Of a DNA stretch of 64,000 nt, positions 8,315 through 17,060 are shown one piece after another. Source of the stretch: Paenibacillus wulumuqiensis (GTDB lineage: Bacteria > Bacillota > Bacilli > Paenibacillales > Paenibacillaceae); NCBI RefSeq assembly GCF_000971965.1, contig NZ_LAQP01000014.1:214788-278787 (forward strand), read 5' to 3'. Within the stretch, counting starts at the first letter, position 1. Each line of letters begins with the position of its first letter. A program made the translations under genes and the position numbers. The notes beneath the pieces are model-generated. The model saw only the letters and a list, made by a program, of their open reading frames with translations, did no database searches and was not told the DNA's origin.

Positions 8315-10345
8315 ATGAGAATTACAGACCTGATGATCAAAGAGGTTATGATCATGGATTTGCAGGCGGTGACCAAGGAAGCAGCCATTGACGAGCTGAT
8401 CGCCAGCCTGACATCCAGCGGCCGTATTAACGATCCGATCCTGTTCAAGGAAATGATCCTGAAGCGCGAGGGAGAGTCCAGCACCGGTATCGGCGGCGGA
8501 ATCGCCATGCCTCACGCCAAGACCAAAGCGGTAAACGAACCTACCGTTGTATTTGCCAAAAGTCCACGAGGCGTTGATTATGACTCCCTGGATGGCGAAC
8601 CGGCTCATCTGTTCTTCATGATCGCAGCTCCGGAAGGTGCAGCCAATACCCATCTGCGTACGCTGGCAGCACTGTCCAAGCTGCTCATTGATAGCGATTT
8701 CATCGCTCAACTGATGAAAACTCAGACACCGGATGAAGTATCTGCCCTGTTCGACGAAAAGCAGGCGGAAGCCGATGCCAAAGAAGAAGCGAAAAAAGCA
8801 GCCAAAGCGGCAAAAGAAGCCGAAGCTGCCAAAGCAAGTGAACAGCAAAAGGAAAATGCACGCGAGCAGCAGGCAAACGAGATGCTGACAGGCAATGCGG
8901 CCAGCCAGCCATTCGTCGTAGCGGTAACCGCTTGTCCTACCGGCATTGCGCATACCTTTATGGCTGAAGATGCACTGATCAAAAAAGCCCAGGAAATGGG
9001 CGTAGAGATCCGCGTAGAGACCAACGGTTCCGAAGGCGCACAAAACGTGCTGACCGAAGATGAGATCCGCCGTGCGAGCGGTGTTATCGTAGCCGCTGAC
9101 AAAAAGGTCGAAATGGACCGCTTTGACGGCAAGCCTGTACTGCAAAGACCGGTAAGTGACGGTATCCGCAAAACGGAAGAACTGATCACCAAAGCAATGA
9201 AAGGCGATGCACCAACCTATCGCAGCGCTGGCGGCAAATCTTCCGGTGAAGCTGGAGCATCCCAGGAGAAAACAAGCGTCGGCAGCAAAATTTATAAAGA
9301 CCTGATGAATGGTATCTCCCACATGCTGCCGTTCGTTGTCGGCGGTGGTATCCTGCTGGCGATCTCCTTCCTGATCGAACAGACAGCCGGTGAGAGCAGC
9401 CCGCTCTTCCAGCTGCTGCAGACAATCGGCGGCGGACAGGGTGCATTCTTCTTCCTGATTCCGATCCTGGCTGGTTTTATCGCGATGAGTATTGGTGATC
9501 GTCCGGCACTCATGCCTGGTATGGTCGGAGGTCTGATGGCGGTTAACTCCAATGCCGGTTTCCTTGGCGGTCTGGCTGCCGGTTTCCTGGCTGGTTATGT
9601 CGTTATCGGTCTGCGCAAGCTGCTGGCCGGTCTGCCCAAAGCGATTGACGGATTAAAACCGATTCTGCTGTACCCTGTACTGGGTCTGCTCGTTACCGGT
9701 ACAATCATGTACTACTTCTTTGACCCGATCTTTGGTGGAATTAACACATGGCTCGTCGATGTACTGAACAACCTGGGTACCGGTAATGCGATTATTCTCG
9801 GTCTGATCCTGGGCGGTATGATGTCTATCGATATGGGTGGTCCTTTTAACAAGGCAGCCTATGCGTTTGCAATCGGTGTGTTCACTTCCAGCGGCAACAC
9901 CAACGGTATGATGATGGCAGCGGTTATGGCAGGCGGTATGGTGCCTCCACTGGCAATCGCCCTGTCGACCACATTCTTCAAAAACAAATTCACCGAACAG
10001 GAACGCAAGTCCGGTGTAACCAACTATGTACTCGGTTTATCCTTCATTACTGAAGGTGCGATTCCATTCGCGGCAGCAGATCCGCTGCGTGTACTGACTT
10101 CCTGTATTCTCGGCTCTGCCGTAGCAGGCGGCCTGACTCAGTTCTGGCACATCAACCTGCCGGCACCGCACGGTGGTATTTTCGTAGCGGCTCTGGCGAA
10201 TAATGGCAGCGGCAGTGTACTGATGGCTGCCATGCTGTTCCTACTGGCCGTTATCATCGGTGCGGTCATCTCTGCACTGGTGCTCGGTATCTGGAAAAAG
10301 CCAGTTCAGCAAAAACTCGTTGAAAATCAGAAAAAAGCGGCTTAA
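8315..10345 (+). CDS. fruA: Fructose-specific PTS transporter, EIIABC fusion
   Basis: Imports fructose and phosphorylates it to fructose 1-phosphate, using phosphate from HPr. Domains in 676 residues: EIIA about 1-147 with phospho-His67 in GIAMPHAKT; an Ala/Lys/Glu-rich helical linker about 150-190; EIIB about 199-305 with phospho-Cys207 in AVTACPTGIAHT; EIIC about 330-670 with many membrane segments and the motif DMGGPFNKAAY. The start at 8315 has AAGGGAG upstream at good spacing and gives the family N-terminus MRITDL. An ATG at 8288 has its SD directly abutting and is rejected. It is the last gene of fruRKA and is followed by a strong terminator. Confidence 0.95.
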   Translation: MRITDLMIKEVMIMDLQAVTKEAAIDELIASLTSSGRINDPILFKEMILKREGESSTGIGGGIAMPHAKTKAVNEPTVVFAKSPRGVDYDSLDGEPAHLFFMIAAPEGAANTHLRTLAALSKLLIDSDFIAQLMKTQTPDEVSALFDEKQAEADAKEEAKKAAKAAKEAEAAKASEQQKENAREQQANEMLTGNAASQPFVVAVTACPTGIAHTFMAEDALIKKAQEMGVEIRVETNGSEGAQNVLTEDEIRRASGVIVAADKKVEMDRFDGKPVLQRPVSDGIRKTEELITKAMKGDAPTYRSAGGKSSGEAGASQEKTSVGSKIYKDLMNGISHMLPFVVGGGILLAISFLIEQTAGESSPLFQLLQTIGGGQGAFFFLIPILAGFIAMSIGDRPALMPGMVGGLMAVNSNAGFLGGLAAGFLAGYVVIGLRKLLAGLPKAIDGLKPILLYPVLGLLVTGTIMYYFFDPIFGGINTWLVDVLNNLGTGNAIILGLILGGMMSIDMGGPFNKAAYAFAIGVFTSSGNTNGMMMAAVMAGGMVPPLAIALSTTFFKNKFTEQERKSGVTNYVLGLSFITEGAIPFAAADPLRVLTSCILGSAVAGGLTQFWHINLPAPHGGIFVAALANNGSGSVLMAAMLFLLAVIIGAVISALVLGIWKKPVQQKLVENQKKAA

Positions 10346-10383
10346 CCGCTACCAATAAAGACCAGCGTAACCGCTGTAAATAG

Positions 10384-10437
10384 AATCTCCCGCTTGCCTG
10401 TATCCGTCTGGATAGGAGGTAGCGGGAGATTTTTTTG
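10384..10437 (+). terminator. Intrinsic terminator of fruRKA
   Basis: ATCTCCCGCT (10385-10394) pairs with AGCGGGAGAT (10421-10430), followed by TTTTTT. Confidence 0.85.
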
Positions 10438-10702
10438 TACACTTGTATTTTCGACTGCAAAGTAATGCAGGAAATTTTGATTTTATTTTCATCGATGTAG
10501 ACAAACATTCAGCTCAATAAGCACTCCAGTAATATAAAAAATACCGCCTGTCCATGCTGGTGATAAATGCTAAGTAAATGATCATTGTAAGAATACAAGG
10601 CAGCTTAAGATATAAAACTTAACAAAACGCAATGTAAACCAAGAAATAGGATTAAAATAATATCCGTCCCTATATATCCCTATCCAGTCGGCATGGCACG
10701 AC
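10438..10702. other. Intergenic stretch, no gene seen
   Basis: AT-rich DNA between the convergent fruA and ctc terminators. All frames are short and lack ribosome-binding sites. I see no RNA fold or repeat. Confidence 0.5.
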
Positions 10703-10750
10703 AAAATACCTCCAAATCTCTCCTGTTAGGCATGGAGGAGAATTGGAGGT
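10703..10750 (-). terminator. Terminator of the L25/Ctc gene
   Basis: CCTCCAAATCTCTCC (10709-10723) pairs with GGAGGAGAATTGGAGG (10734-10749) with small mismatches. On the minus strand the hairpin is followed by ATTTT. Confidence 0.6.
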
Positions 10751-10869
10751 GTGGGTGGTTGTATATTGCTATATGTCATAACAATTCATCATAGACAGCT
10801 TGTGTAACAGCCCCTGTCAACCGTCTCGTTACCCGATTGGATCGGCAAGGAATCTACCAGCAAGGCTGC

Positions 10870-11454
10870 TTATGCTGTTGTTTCTTCTGTAGTCTCTTCA
10901 GCAGTCTGTCCCTGTGGAGCTACGCGGATAATAACCGCGGTAGGCTCGGTCAGTACTTCGATGCCTTCGTGAAGTTCCAGATCGGATACGAGCAGGCTGT
11001 CGCCGATGTTCATGCCGCTGATATCCACTTCAAAGGAGCTGAGCAGATTATCAGGCATACAACGAGTCTCGATCTCATACAGTTCGGTTTGCAGGCTTCC
11101 GCCGGCTTTGACGCCTGCTGGTTCGCCAACGAAATGAATAGTCACCATGGAATCCATGCTGGCGTTCATGTTCAGCTGGTGAAAATCCACATGAATGATT
11201 TTGTTGGTCAGAGCATCACGCTGGATGTTCTGGATAACAACCGGCTTGCTGCCAATTTCCGGAATGCTGGCATTCAGGATTGCATGGCCGTTTTCCTTGA
11301 TCGCGAGCAGCAGAGCTTTTTCGCCGACACTTACAGGGCGGCTGCCAAAGTCTTTGCCGTATACGACAGCAGGAATATTGCCTTCTTTTCGCAGGTTTTT
11401 GTTTTGTGATTTCTGTTCATGTGTACGTGCATTTAGTTCGATTAGATTACTCAT
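10870..11454 (-). CDS. ctc: 50S ribosomal protein L25 / general stress protein Ctc (copy 1)
   Basis: Binds 5S rRNA in the large subunit; the Ctc form in Bacillus is stress-linked. The product is 194 residues: an N-terminal L25 domain (about 1-95, with RKEGNIPAVVYGKDFG) and the C-terminal beta domain (about 100-185) of the long TL5/Ctc type, ending in an acidic Thr/Glu tail. CAGGAGG sits 7 bases before the ATG. A SigA-like promoter lies 140 bases upstream with an intrinsic terminator between it and the gene, suggesting attenuation. A second, diverged L25/Ctc gene lies at 19906. Confidence 0.9.
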   Translation of the reverse strand: MSNLIELNARTHEQKSQNKNLRKEGNIPAVVYGKDFGSRPVSVGEKALLLAIKENGHAILNASIPEIGSKPVVIQNIQRDALTNKIIHVDFHQLNMNASMDSMVTIHFVGEPAGVKAGGSLQTELYEIETRCMPDNLLSSFEVDISGMNIGDSLLVSDLELHEGIEVLTEPTAVIIRVAPQGQTAEETTEETTA

Positions 11455-11509
11455 TTAATTGCCTCCTGGGTATGTTGCAAAAGTGTATTTTGGTAAATAA
11501 AATGCCCAT

Positions 11510-11553
11510 AAAAAAAGACGGACTTAGAGATGTGTTCATCGTTCCAATCCGTC
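11510..11553 (-). terminator. Terminator-like hairpin in the leader of ctc
   Basis: On the minus strand, GACGGA (11553-11548) pairs with TCCGTC (11522-11517), and an inner GATG-AACA-CATC hairpin stacks inside. Seven T follow. It sits 56 bases before the ctc start and downstream of the candidate promoter, so read-through would be needed for expression. Confidence 0.6.
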
Positions 11554-11592
11554 GTTCGAAATATTTGAATAGGTATGTGTATGACTCCTTTA

Positions 11593-11620
11593 AGCTTAAC
11601 ACAGGTTCTCATATTGTCAA
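11593..11620 (-). promoter_or_regulatory. Candidate SigA promoter of ctc with extended -10
   Basis: On the minus strand: TTGACA (11620-11615), a 16-base spacer, TAAGCT (11598-11593) preceded by TGT as an extended -10. Transcription would start near 11587 and give a leader of about 130 bases. Confidence 0.5.
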
Positions 11621-11969
11621 TTTTTATTACATTATGGGTGAAAAATATTATCTTGATTGTTTACATAATATTGAATGTGAATTGGCTTTGTTACAGTCAA
11701 ATGTCAAGTTCTGATAAAAGGGGACTGAACCTGAATCAGGGTTCCGAAAATATAGTATTCTACTATACGACTTATACGATCATGCACCGCAGATAAATAT
11801 TACAACAATTAGGAAAGGCTCAACTGATGTTTAGGATGAGATTAGAATAGGAGCCCCACATCTGTCTGCGATACACGGTACACTTTGACTGTATCTGCAA
11901 AGCTGGATCAGTCTGCATGCGGGAAAGTTCCGATATTCGGATGACTACAATAATTGAATTGATCCACGA
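11621..11969. other. Intergenic stretch, no gene seen
   Basis: AT-rich spacer between the ctc promoter and the end of the exported-protein gene. No plausible coding frame. No clear terminator for the gene ending at 11970 was found. Confidence 0.4.
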
Positions 11970-12944
11970 TTATAGGGCAGATTGCTTCAGGAAGTTTTTG
12001 ACTGCAGTCGTTTCTTTGCCCCCGGACTGTTCGATTAGATCCAGATAAGCTTGCAGCTGGGTCAGCAGTTTGCTGTTTTTGATCTGTTCAGCCGTTTTGC
12101 TGCTCAGTATGCGCTGGTAGGCAGTACGGGCTTCCGGATCAATTGTCAGCGTACCATACTGAAACAGTGGCGTATTGTCGGACCCATGAAATACATACAT
12201 TTTGCCGCGGTCATACCACTCCTGGACAGCTTTTTTGCGGTTGGAGGAAGAGTACGTATTCAGGAATTTTTCCATCGCCAGCGTACGGTTCAGCAGTTCA
12301 TCCCAGCCGATAATAATTCCGGCGTCTTCGCTGGTGGGCTGCTCGGTTTCGGCAGCCATAATATTAATATAGTCACGGATATCCGATTTGATATACGGGT
12401 TGAATACCTGGAAGCTTTTATAATCGACAACCGGATGATACATACCTTCGGTAGTTTCCAGCTTGTATCCCATATCGGCCAGATCCTGCAGCACGATCCG
12501 GTTGTCCAATCCTTTGACCAGGCCTGCAGCAGTGCGCATGCTCATGCCTGGTTTGTAGATGTTATGAATCGCTTGCTGAAGATCGGTTCTGCTGATTCGA
12601 TCCATAGCGGTTAACCAATGATTGTTGTAGGCATTCTCCAACTTCAGAACGGCAAGTGTCGCCCGGGATGGAGTGAATTCATCGATCCGGTTGACCAGTG
12701 TGGCCCGTGCCCATCCGAGAGTCGCCGGTTTTTGCAGCCGCTGGACAAATAAATTGTAGGAACTCTGCGCCTGGCTGGTCTGCACGGCTGTCGCTGCTTG
12801 TGCCTGCTTGATCGGCAGCAGAGAGGATGGGACAGCGGTAATACTGGTGCCCAGCAGTACAGCCGTTAAGCCGATGAGAATTAATCGGCGAGGAGATTGC
12901 TGTTTAATCGGATGGATGGGCGTTTTTTTTGACATAGGAATCAT
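11970..12944 (-). CDS. Exported protein of unknown function
   Basis: A 324-residue protein with a Sec signal peptide: basic residues to about 20 (QSPRR), hydrophobic LILIGLTAVLLGTSITAV, and a likely signal peptidase I site after AQA near residue 50. The mature part is mainly helical, rich in Leu, Gln and Asn, with no motif I recognise and no cysteine or sortase signal. The start at 12944 is supported by AAGGAGG 8 bases upstream. An ECF-type promoter (12993-13020) lies just before it, so it may belong to an envelope-stress regulon with the lipoprotein at 5459. Confidence 0.75.
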   Translation of the reverse strand: MIPMSKKTPIHPIKQQSPRRLILIGLTAVLLGTSITAVPSSLLPIKQAQAATAVQTSQAQSSYNLFVQRLQKPATLGWARATLVNRIDEFTPSRATLAVLKLENAYNNHWLTAMDRISRTDLQQAIHNIYKPGMSMRTAAGLVKGLDNRIVLQDLADMGYKLETTEGMYHPVVDYKSFQVFNPYIKSDIRDYINIMAAETEQPTSEDAGIIIGWDELLNRTLAMEKFLNTYSSSNRKKAVQEWYDRGKMYVFHGSDNTPLFQYGTLTIDPEARTAYQRILSSKTAEQIKNSKLLTQLQAYLDLIEQSGGKETTAVKNFLKQSAL

Positions 12945-12992
12945 ACAATAAGCCTCCTTGGAAATTCTTCGTTACCTTCTGCTTACATACTC

Positions 12993-13020
12993 AGACGCGA
13001 TCCTTTCATGAAAAGTTACG
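12993..13020 (-). promoter_or_regulatory. Candidate ECF sigma-factor promoter (CGTAAC-17-CGTCT)
   Basis: On the minus strand CGTAAC (13020-13015), a 17-base spacer, then CGTCT (12997-12993), about 45 bases before the start codon. The GTAAC core, the spacing and the CGTCT are the same as at 5358. Confidence 0.5.
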
Positions 13021-13339
13021 TTTTGATCCCGGCAAGTACTATAAGGATAGCGGGCAGAGTACCTTTCATATGGCCTGCGTCACTGCCATTTTTAATTATT
13101 ATAAAAATATAAAATACACTTTTACTCAAAAAATGCAAAAGGAGAGGCAGTATGAGGAGCAAAGAATATTTCCTCTTTTCATGACCGTTTGTGATTGAAC
13201 GTTTCCGTTTGACTCAAGCGTAGATAAAAATAATCTTTTACCCCGCTTAAAATCCTGTAAATATAAAGGCTTTTGAGGACGATATAGAATGTACGGTGAT
13301 CCGTGTGACAAAAGGATTTTAAAAACAAAAATAATGTTA
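13021..13339. other. Divergent intergenic region, no gene seen
   Basis: AT-rich DNA between the ECF-type promoter (minus) and the SigA promoter at 13340 (plus). An 83-codon minus-strand frame here has no ribosome-binding site or protein-like composition and is not called. Confidence 0.4.
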
Positions 13340-13368
13340 TTGACAGGTAATGAAAGCGCTATTATAAT
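13340..13368 (+). promoter_or_regulatory. Consensus SigA promoter of the second fructose/hexose PTS operon
   Basis: TTGACA (13340-13345), exactly 17 bases, TATAAT (13363-13368): a perfect consensus. Downstream TAATCA, TGATCA and TAATCA words (13371-13411) could be DeoR-type operator repeats. Transcription would begin near 13375, leaving a leader of about 117 bases before the GTG start. Confidence 0.85.
13351..13364. promoter_or_regulatory. Catabolite-response element (cre) in the promoter spacer
   Basis: TGAAAGCGCTATTA matches the CcpA consensus TGWAANCGNTNWCA at all but one position. It lies between -35 and -10, so CcpA binding would block RNA polymerase. Confidence 0.65.
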
Positions 13369-13491
13369 CATAATCAATCAAGGATGATCACAAATGATCA
13401 AATGTAATCAATGAGCGTATACACCAGGATCACCCTCGATACCATGGGCTATGATTATATATTGAAAGAGCAGACAGGCGGTGATGTCCCT

Positions 13492-14256
13492 GTGCTTTTC
13501 GAGGAAGAACGAAAGCATAAGATAGTTGAATATGTATACAAAAATCATCGGGCATCCGTACAGGAACTGGGAGAGACTTTTGAAGTATCCGATTCAACGA
13601 TCCGGCGTGACCTCAAGGAACTCGAAGATGCAAGACTGCTAAAAAGGACGCATGGCGGAGCGGTTTCCCTGCAGAGTGTGAACTTCGAGCCGAATATGGT
13701 GGACAAGGAAGACTCCTACCGGGAAGAAAAAGAACGTATCGCTCGAAGGGCAGCCGAGATGATCAATCAGGGAGACACCATTTTGCTGGATTCAGGGACC
13801 ACTACATTGCCGCTGGCAAGGGAGCTAAGGCACCGCTCAGGCATTCGGGTCATCACCAATTCGGTGATTGTACTGGGGGAATTAAAAGATTGCCGCAATA
13901 TCGAGCTGTCGATCATCGGCGGTCTGCTGAGACCGGATACACAGGCATTTGTAGGGCCGATGGCAGAGCGGGCACTGGATATGGTACGGGTCGACAAAGC
14001 CTTTATGGCAACCAACGGTCTGGATATCCGGGAAGGGATTACTACTCCGAATCTGACCGAAGCAGCGATCAAGCGCAAGATGATCGATATTGCCAAGCAG
14101 GTGATTCTGCTGGCGGATCACAGCAAGCTGGGTGGTGTTGCCTATGCCAAATTTGCCGACCTGACGGATATTGATTATTGCATTACCGACGGGGGAGCAT
14201 CGGCTCAGACCGTAAATGAGCTGCGCAAACTGGGGATGGATACGATTGTCGTCTGA
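13492..14256 (+). CDS. DeoR-family regulator of the adjacent PTS gene
   Basis: A 254-residue repressor: DeoR HTH (residues 1-58, with SDSTIRRDLKELE and RTHGGA) and sugar-phosphate sensor domain with DSGTTTLPL and ATNGLD. The GTG at 13492 is chosen because AGGCGGTGAT (13476-13485) matches the 16S anti-SD complement in nine of ten positions, at good spacing, and gives the usual N-terminus MLFEEERKHKI. An in-frame ATG at 13411 has no SD and would add 27 atypical residues. It is a paralogue of FruR at 6482, with a similar architecture. It precedes the IIBC gene by 86 bases and very likely controls it. Confidence 0.88.
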   Translation: MLFEEERKHKIVEYVYKNHRASVQELGETFEVSDSTIRRDLKELEDARLLKRTHGGAVSLQSVNFEPNMVDKEDSYREEKERIARRAAEMINQGDTILLDSGTTTLPLARELRHRSGIRVITNSVIVLGELKDCRNIELSIIGGLLRPDTQAFVGPMAERALDMVRVDKAFMATNGLDIREGITTPNLTEAAIKRKMIDIAKQVILLADHSKLGGVAYAKFADLTDIDYCITDGGASAQTVNELRKLGMDTIVV

Positions 14257-14277
14257 GACATTCAATTAACAACTAAT

Positions 14278-14292
14278 TTGTAAACGCTCCAT
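14278..14292. promoter_or_regulatory. Cre-like site upstream of the IIBC gene
   Basis: TTGTAAACGCTCCAT fits the relaxed cre pattern WTGNAANCGNWNNCW with one mismatch. It lies in the gap between the regulator and IIBC, where CcpA could act as a second brake. Weaker than the site at 13351. Confidence 0.35.
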
Positions 14293-14342
14293 TAACAGGT
14301 TTCATGTGTCCATGAATGATATGAACAGAAGGGGATATGAAC

Positions 14343-15716
14343 ATGAAGAAATTACTGGCTGTTACCGCTTGTCCGACGGGTATTGCTCACACGTATATGG
14401 CCGCAGAATCGCTGGCCAAAGCGGCTAGAGAACGGGATATCGAGATCAAGGTGGAGACGCGCGGCGCTGTAGGTGTAGAGAATGGACTCACTGCTCAGGA
14501 GATTGCCGAAGCACATGCCATTATCGTAGCGGCAGATACCGATGTGGATGAAGAACGTTTCGCCGGCAAACCGATTGTACGCGTACCGGTCGCTCAGGGA
14601 ATTAAAATTCCGGGTGAGCTGATCACACGCGCACTGAATATGGAAGCTTCCAACGGTACAGCCCCTGTTCGAACAGAAGAAGTAATTGGCGGCGGCAAGC
14701 AGCAGAATATGTTTTACAAGCATCTTATGAACGGTGTATCCAATATGCTGCCGCTCGTTATCGCCGGTGGATTGATTATCGCTTTTTCCTTCCTGTTTGC
14801 CTTTACCAAAGGCGGAGTGGATCAGGTGGAAGGTTCGTTCGGAGCCGCATTATCCACTATTGGCGGCGCTTCGATGGGATTGATGGTTGTCATCCTGTCC
14901 GGATTCATTTCCTTCTCGATCGCCGGTAAGCCGGGTCTGGCGCCGGGTCTCGTCGGCGGGGTACTGGCCAAGGATATGGGCGCAGGCTTTATCGGTGGCA
15001 TCATTGCCGGTTTTATCGCTGGTTATGTAGCACACTGGCTGATCAAGCATATCAAAATGCCCAAAAACTTTGAAGGTCTTAAACCGATTCTGATCGTTCC
15101 GGTATTGTCTGTTCTGATTATCGGTCTGCTGATGGTCTACATTATCGGTGAACCGATTCAGTGGATTCTGGCGCAGCTGACGGAATGGCTGACCAATATG
15201 GGAGCAGGTAACGCTGTACTGCTCGGTGCCATTCTCGGTGCCATGATGGCACTCGATATGGGTGGTCCTTTTAACAAAACGGCGTATACGTTTGCAGTAG
15301 GTCTGCTGGGAGCATCGATCTTCACTCCAATGGCAGCTGTTATGGCAGCAGGAATGACGCCTCCGCTGGGAATCTGGCTCGCTACGATGATCGCCAAGAA
15401 TCGTTTTACCAAAGAAGAGCGCGAAGCCGGTAAAGTTGCTTCCGTACTCGGGTTGTCCTTTATTACCGAAGGTGCCATTCCTTTTGGTGCCGCAGATCCA
15501 ATCCGGATCATTCCGGCCTTTATGGTCGGTTCGGCAGTAGCCGGCGGTCTGTCGATGCTGTTCGGTAGCGGTTTGCATGCACCGCATGGCGGCGCGTTTG
15601 TACTGTTCATCCCGAATGCTATTGATAACCTGGGCTACTATGTTCTGTCCATCGCAATTGGTACGATCGTGACAGCACTGATGGTACTGCTGCTCAAACG
15701 CAAAGCAACAGCCTAA
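14343..15716 (+). CDS. Fructose-type PTS transporter subunit EIIBC (no EIIA)
   Basis: A 457-residue transporter. EIIB is residues 1-100 with phospho-Cys10 in AVTACPTGIAHT. EIIC is about 125-455, hydrophobic, with DMGGPFNKTAY. It resembles the BC part of FruA (8315), so the two systems look like paralogues. The start at 14343 has GAAGGGG 8 bases upstream; ATG 14337 is too close. Unlike FruA it has no EIIA domain, and no EIIA gene or kinase is adjacent, so the phosphate must come from an EIIA elsewhere, perhaps FruA itself. Fructose and mannose are both possible substrates. Confidence 0.88.
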   Translation: MKKLLAVTACPTGIAHTYMAAESLAKAARERDIEIKVETRGAVGVENGLTAQEIAEAHAIIVAADTDVDEERFAGKPIVRVPVAQGIKIPGELITRALNMEASNGTAPVRTEEVIGGGKQQNMFYKHLMNGVSNMLPLVIAGGLIIAFSFLFAFTKGGVDQVEGSFGAALSTIGGASMGLMVVILSGFISFSIAGKPGLAPGLVGGVLAKDMGAGFIGGIIAGFIAGYVAHWLIKHIKMPKNFEGLKPILIVPVLSVLIIGLLMVYIIGEPIQWILAQLTEWLTNMGAGNAVLLGAILGAMMALDMGGPFNKTAYTFAVGLLGASIFTPMAAVMAAGMTPPLGIWLATMIAKNRFTKEEREAGKVASVLGLSFITEGAIPFGAADPIRIIPAFMVGSAVAGGLSMLFGSGLHAPHGGAFVLFIPNAIDNLGYYVLSIAIGTIVTALMVLLLKRKATA

Positions 15717-15778
15717 GTCAAATGGAACAAAGGGACAGCCGGCATATAAGCTACATTTAATACTCTATCCATTGTTCG

Positions 15779-15812
15779 AAAAGACAGCCTCATTAAGGGG
15801 CTGTCTTTTTTT
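15779..15812 (+). terminator. Intrinsic terminator after EIIBC
   Basis: AAAAGACAGCC (15779-15789) pairs with GGCTGTCTT (15799-15807), followed by a T-run. Confidence 0.85.
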
Positions 15813-16012
15813 GTTGGTCGCTCTGCTGCAGGTTCAGGGTTTATTCACTTAACAAGCTGTTTAATGATGAATGTAGCTGTACACCAGTTCGTTAGGTACA
15901 TATTTGGAAACAGCCCGTGCAGGAACGTATTACTATGGTGTATGCAGCTGCAATGGCAGCTATTACAGCCGTACGGATACGAATACTAACCCGAACAGAA
16001 AGGTGGAATATA

Positions 16013-16939
16013 ATGAATAAATGGCAGGAATTCCGACAGGCTTCAAGAATGCACTTTGTGCCGCTGATGGCGATCTGTATCGTACAGGGGACACTGGCCG
16101 CCTGGGTCTGGAATGGAACGTTTAATGTATGGATTGCACTGATTACGATGATAGGAGCCTGTGCAGCGCATATTTTCTCCATGATGATTAATGATCTGTG
16201 GGATTATCGCAGCGGCGCAGATCAGGCGGCCTATGAATCGGATGAAGCGATCTCGACCGATTCGGGATATCTGACTTCCGGCAAATGGAGTGAGCGCAAT
16301 TATGAAATTGTCTCCTGGTGTGTACTGGGAGTCGCACTGATCTGTGCGGTCGTGCTGTATATCATCAGCGGATGGGGAGTGCTGTTGCTTGGCGGGCTCG
16401 GCTGTTTTATGGCGCTGTTTTATGTGGTGCCGCCGGTACGCTATGGATATGTCGGCAAAGGCATGAGCGAGATGGCGCATCTGCTGTCATTCGGTATTTT
16501 CCCGGTGATGGGTTCTTATTATGTGCAGACCGGTTATTTTGATCCCCGGCTGTGGGTACTATCGCTGCCCATGGGCATACTGACCACACTGACTTTTTTC
16601 AACCATCACTTTTTACACTGGAAAACGGACAAGCAGGTAGGTAAACGTACACTCGTCGTAAGATGGGGCGTTACCAAATCCTTCTACTTCTCTGTGGTTC
16701 TTCTGTCGCTTGCTCTGCTGAGCATCATCATGTGCGTAGTTACCGGCGTTATACCGGTCTATGGCATACTGGCACTGATCGTCGCCTGGCCGCTGTGCCG
16801 GATGTACAGGGAGATGAAGGGTGAGAAGCGCAATCTGCAGAATCATCAGCGGCTGCTCTGGCTGTCACTGCGAACTTCTCTGCAGTTTGGCGGTCTGCTC
16901 ATTTTGCTGCAGCTGATTAGCCGCTGGTTTGGAAGCTGA
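16013..16939 (+). CDS. UbiA-family prenyltransferase (MenA-like)
   Basis: An integral membrane enzyme that joins a polyprenyl diphosphate to an aromatic acceptor. The 308 residues form about eight to nine membrane helices. The two Mg-diphosphate motifs are visible: NDLWDYRSGAD (residues about 62-72) and KTDKQVGKRT further on. The start at 16013 is given by AAAGGTGG; an upstream in-frame ATG at 15917 adds a weak hydrophilic extension. The gene stands alone, with terminators on both sides, so context does not fix the substrate. Menaquinone synthesis is one possibility. A second UbiA enzyme would be expected elsewhere if this is not MenA. Confidence 0.82.
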   Translation: MNKWQEFRQASRMHFVPLMAICIVQGTLAAWVWNGTFNVWIALITMIGACAAHIFSMMINDLWDYRSGADQAAYESDEAISTDSGYLTSGKWSERNYEIVSWCVLGVALICAVVLYIISGWGVLLLGGLGCFMALFYVVPPVRYGYVGKGMSEMAHLLSFGIFPVMGSYYVQTGYFDPRLWVLSLPMGILTTLTFFNHHFLHWKTDKQVGKRTLVVRWGVTKSFYFSVVLLSLALLSIIMCVVTGVIPVYGILALIVAWPLCRMYREMKGEKRNLQNHQRLLWLSLRTSLQFGGLLILLQLISRWFGS

Positions 16940-17060
16940 TTGGTGCTGCTACAGAGTATGTGACAATAAGGTTGGCAGCAGGAAAAGGAATGCATTACAG
17001 GTGCATACTCATAATCCAAATCCGATCGAAAAGCGGTAACACACAATACATCGCATAACT

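Noticed and set aside
8760..8880. Ala/Lys repeat-like sequence
   Set aside because: Codes for the flexible helical linker between EIIA and EIIB of FruA.
8255..9322. 355-codon minus-strand frame
   Set aside because: Antisense to fruA EIIA/EIIB; composition unlike a protein, no SD.
10805..10832. TGTAAC...CGTC as another ECF promoter
   Set aside because: Spacer is only 13 bases and it points into the 3' end of the convergent ctc gene.
13126..13377. 83-codon minus-strand frame in the divergent gap
   Set aside because: Overlaps the consensus SigA promoter, no SD, composition not protein-like.
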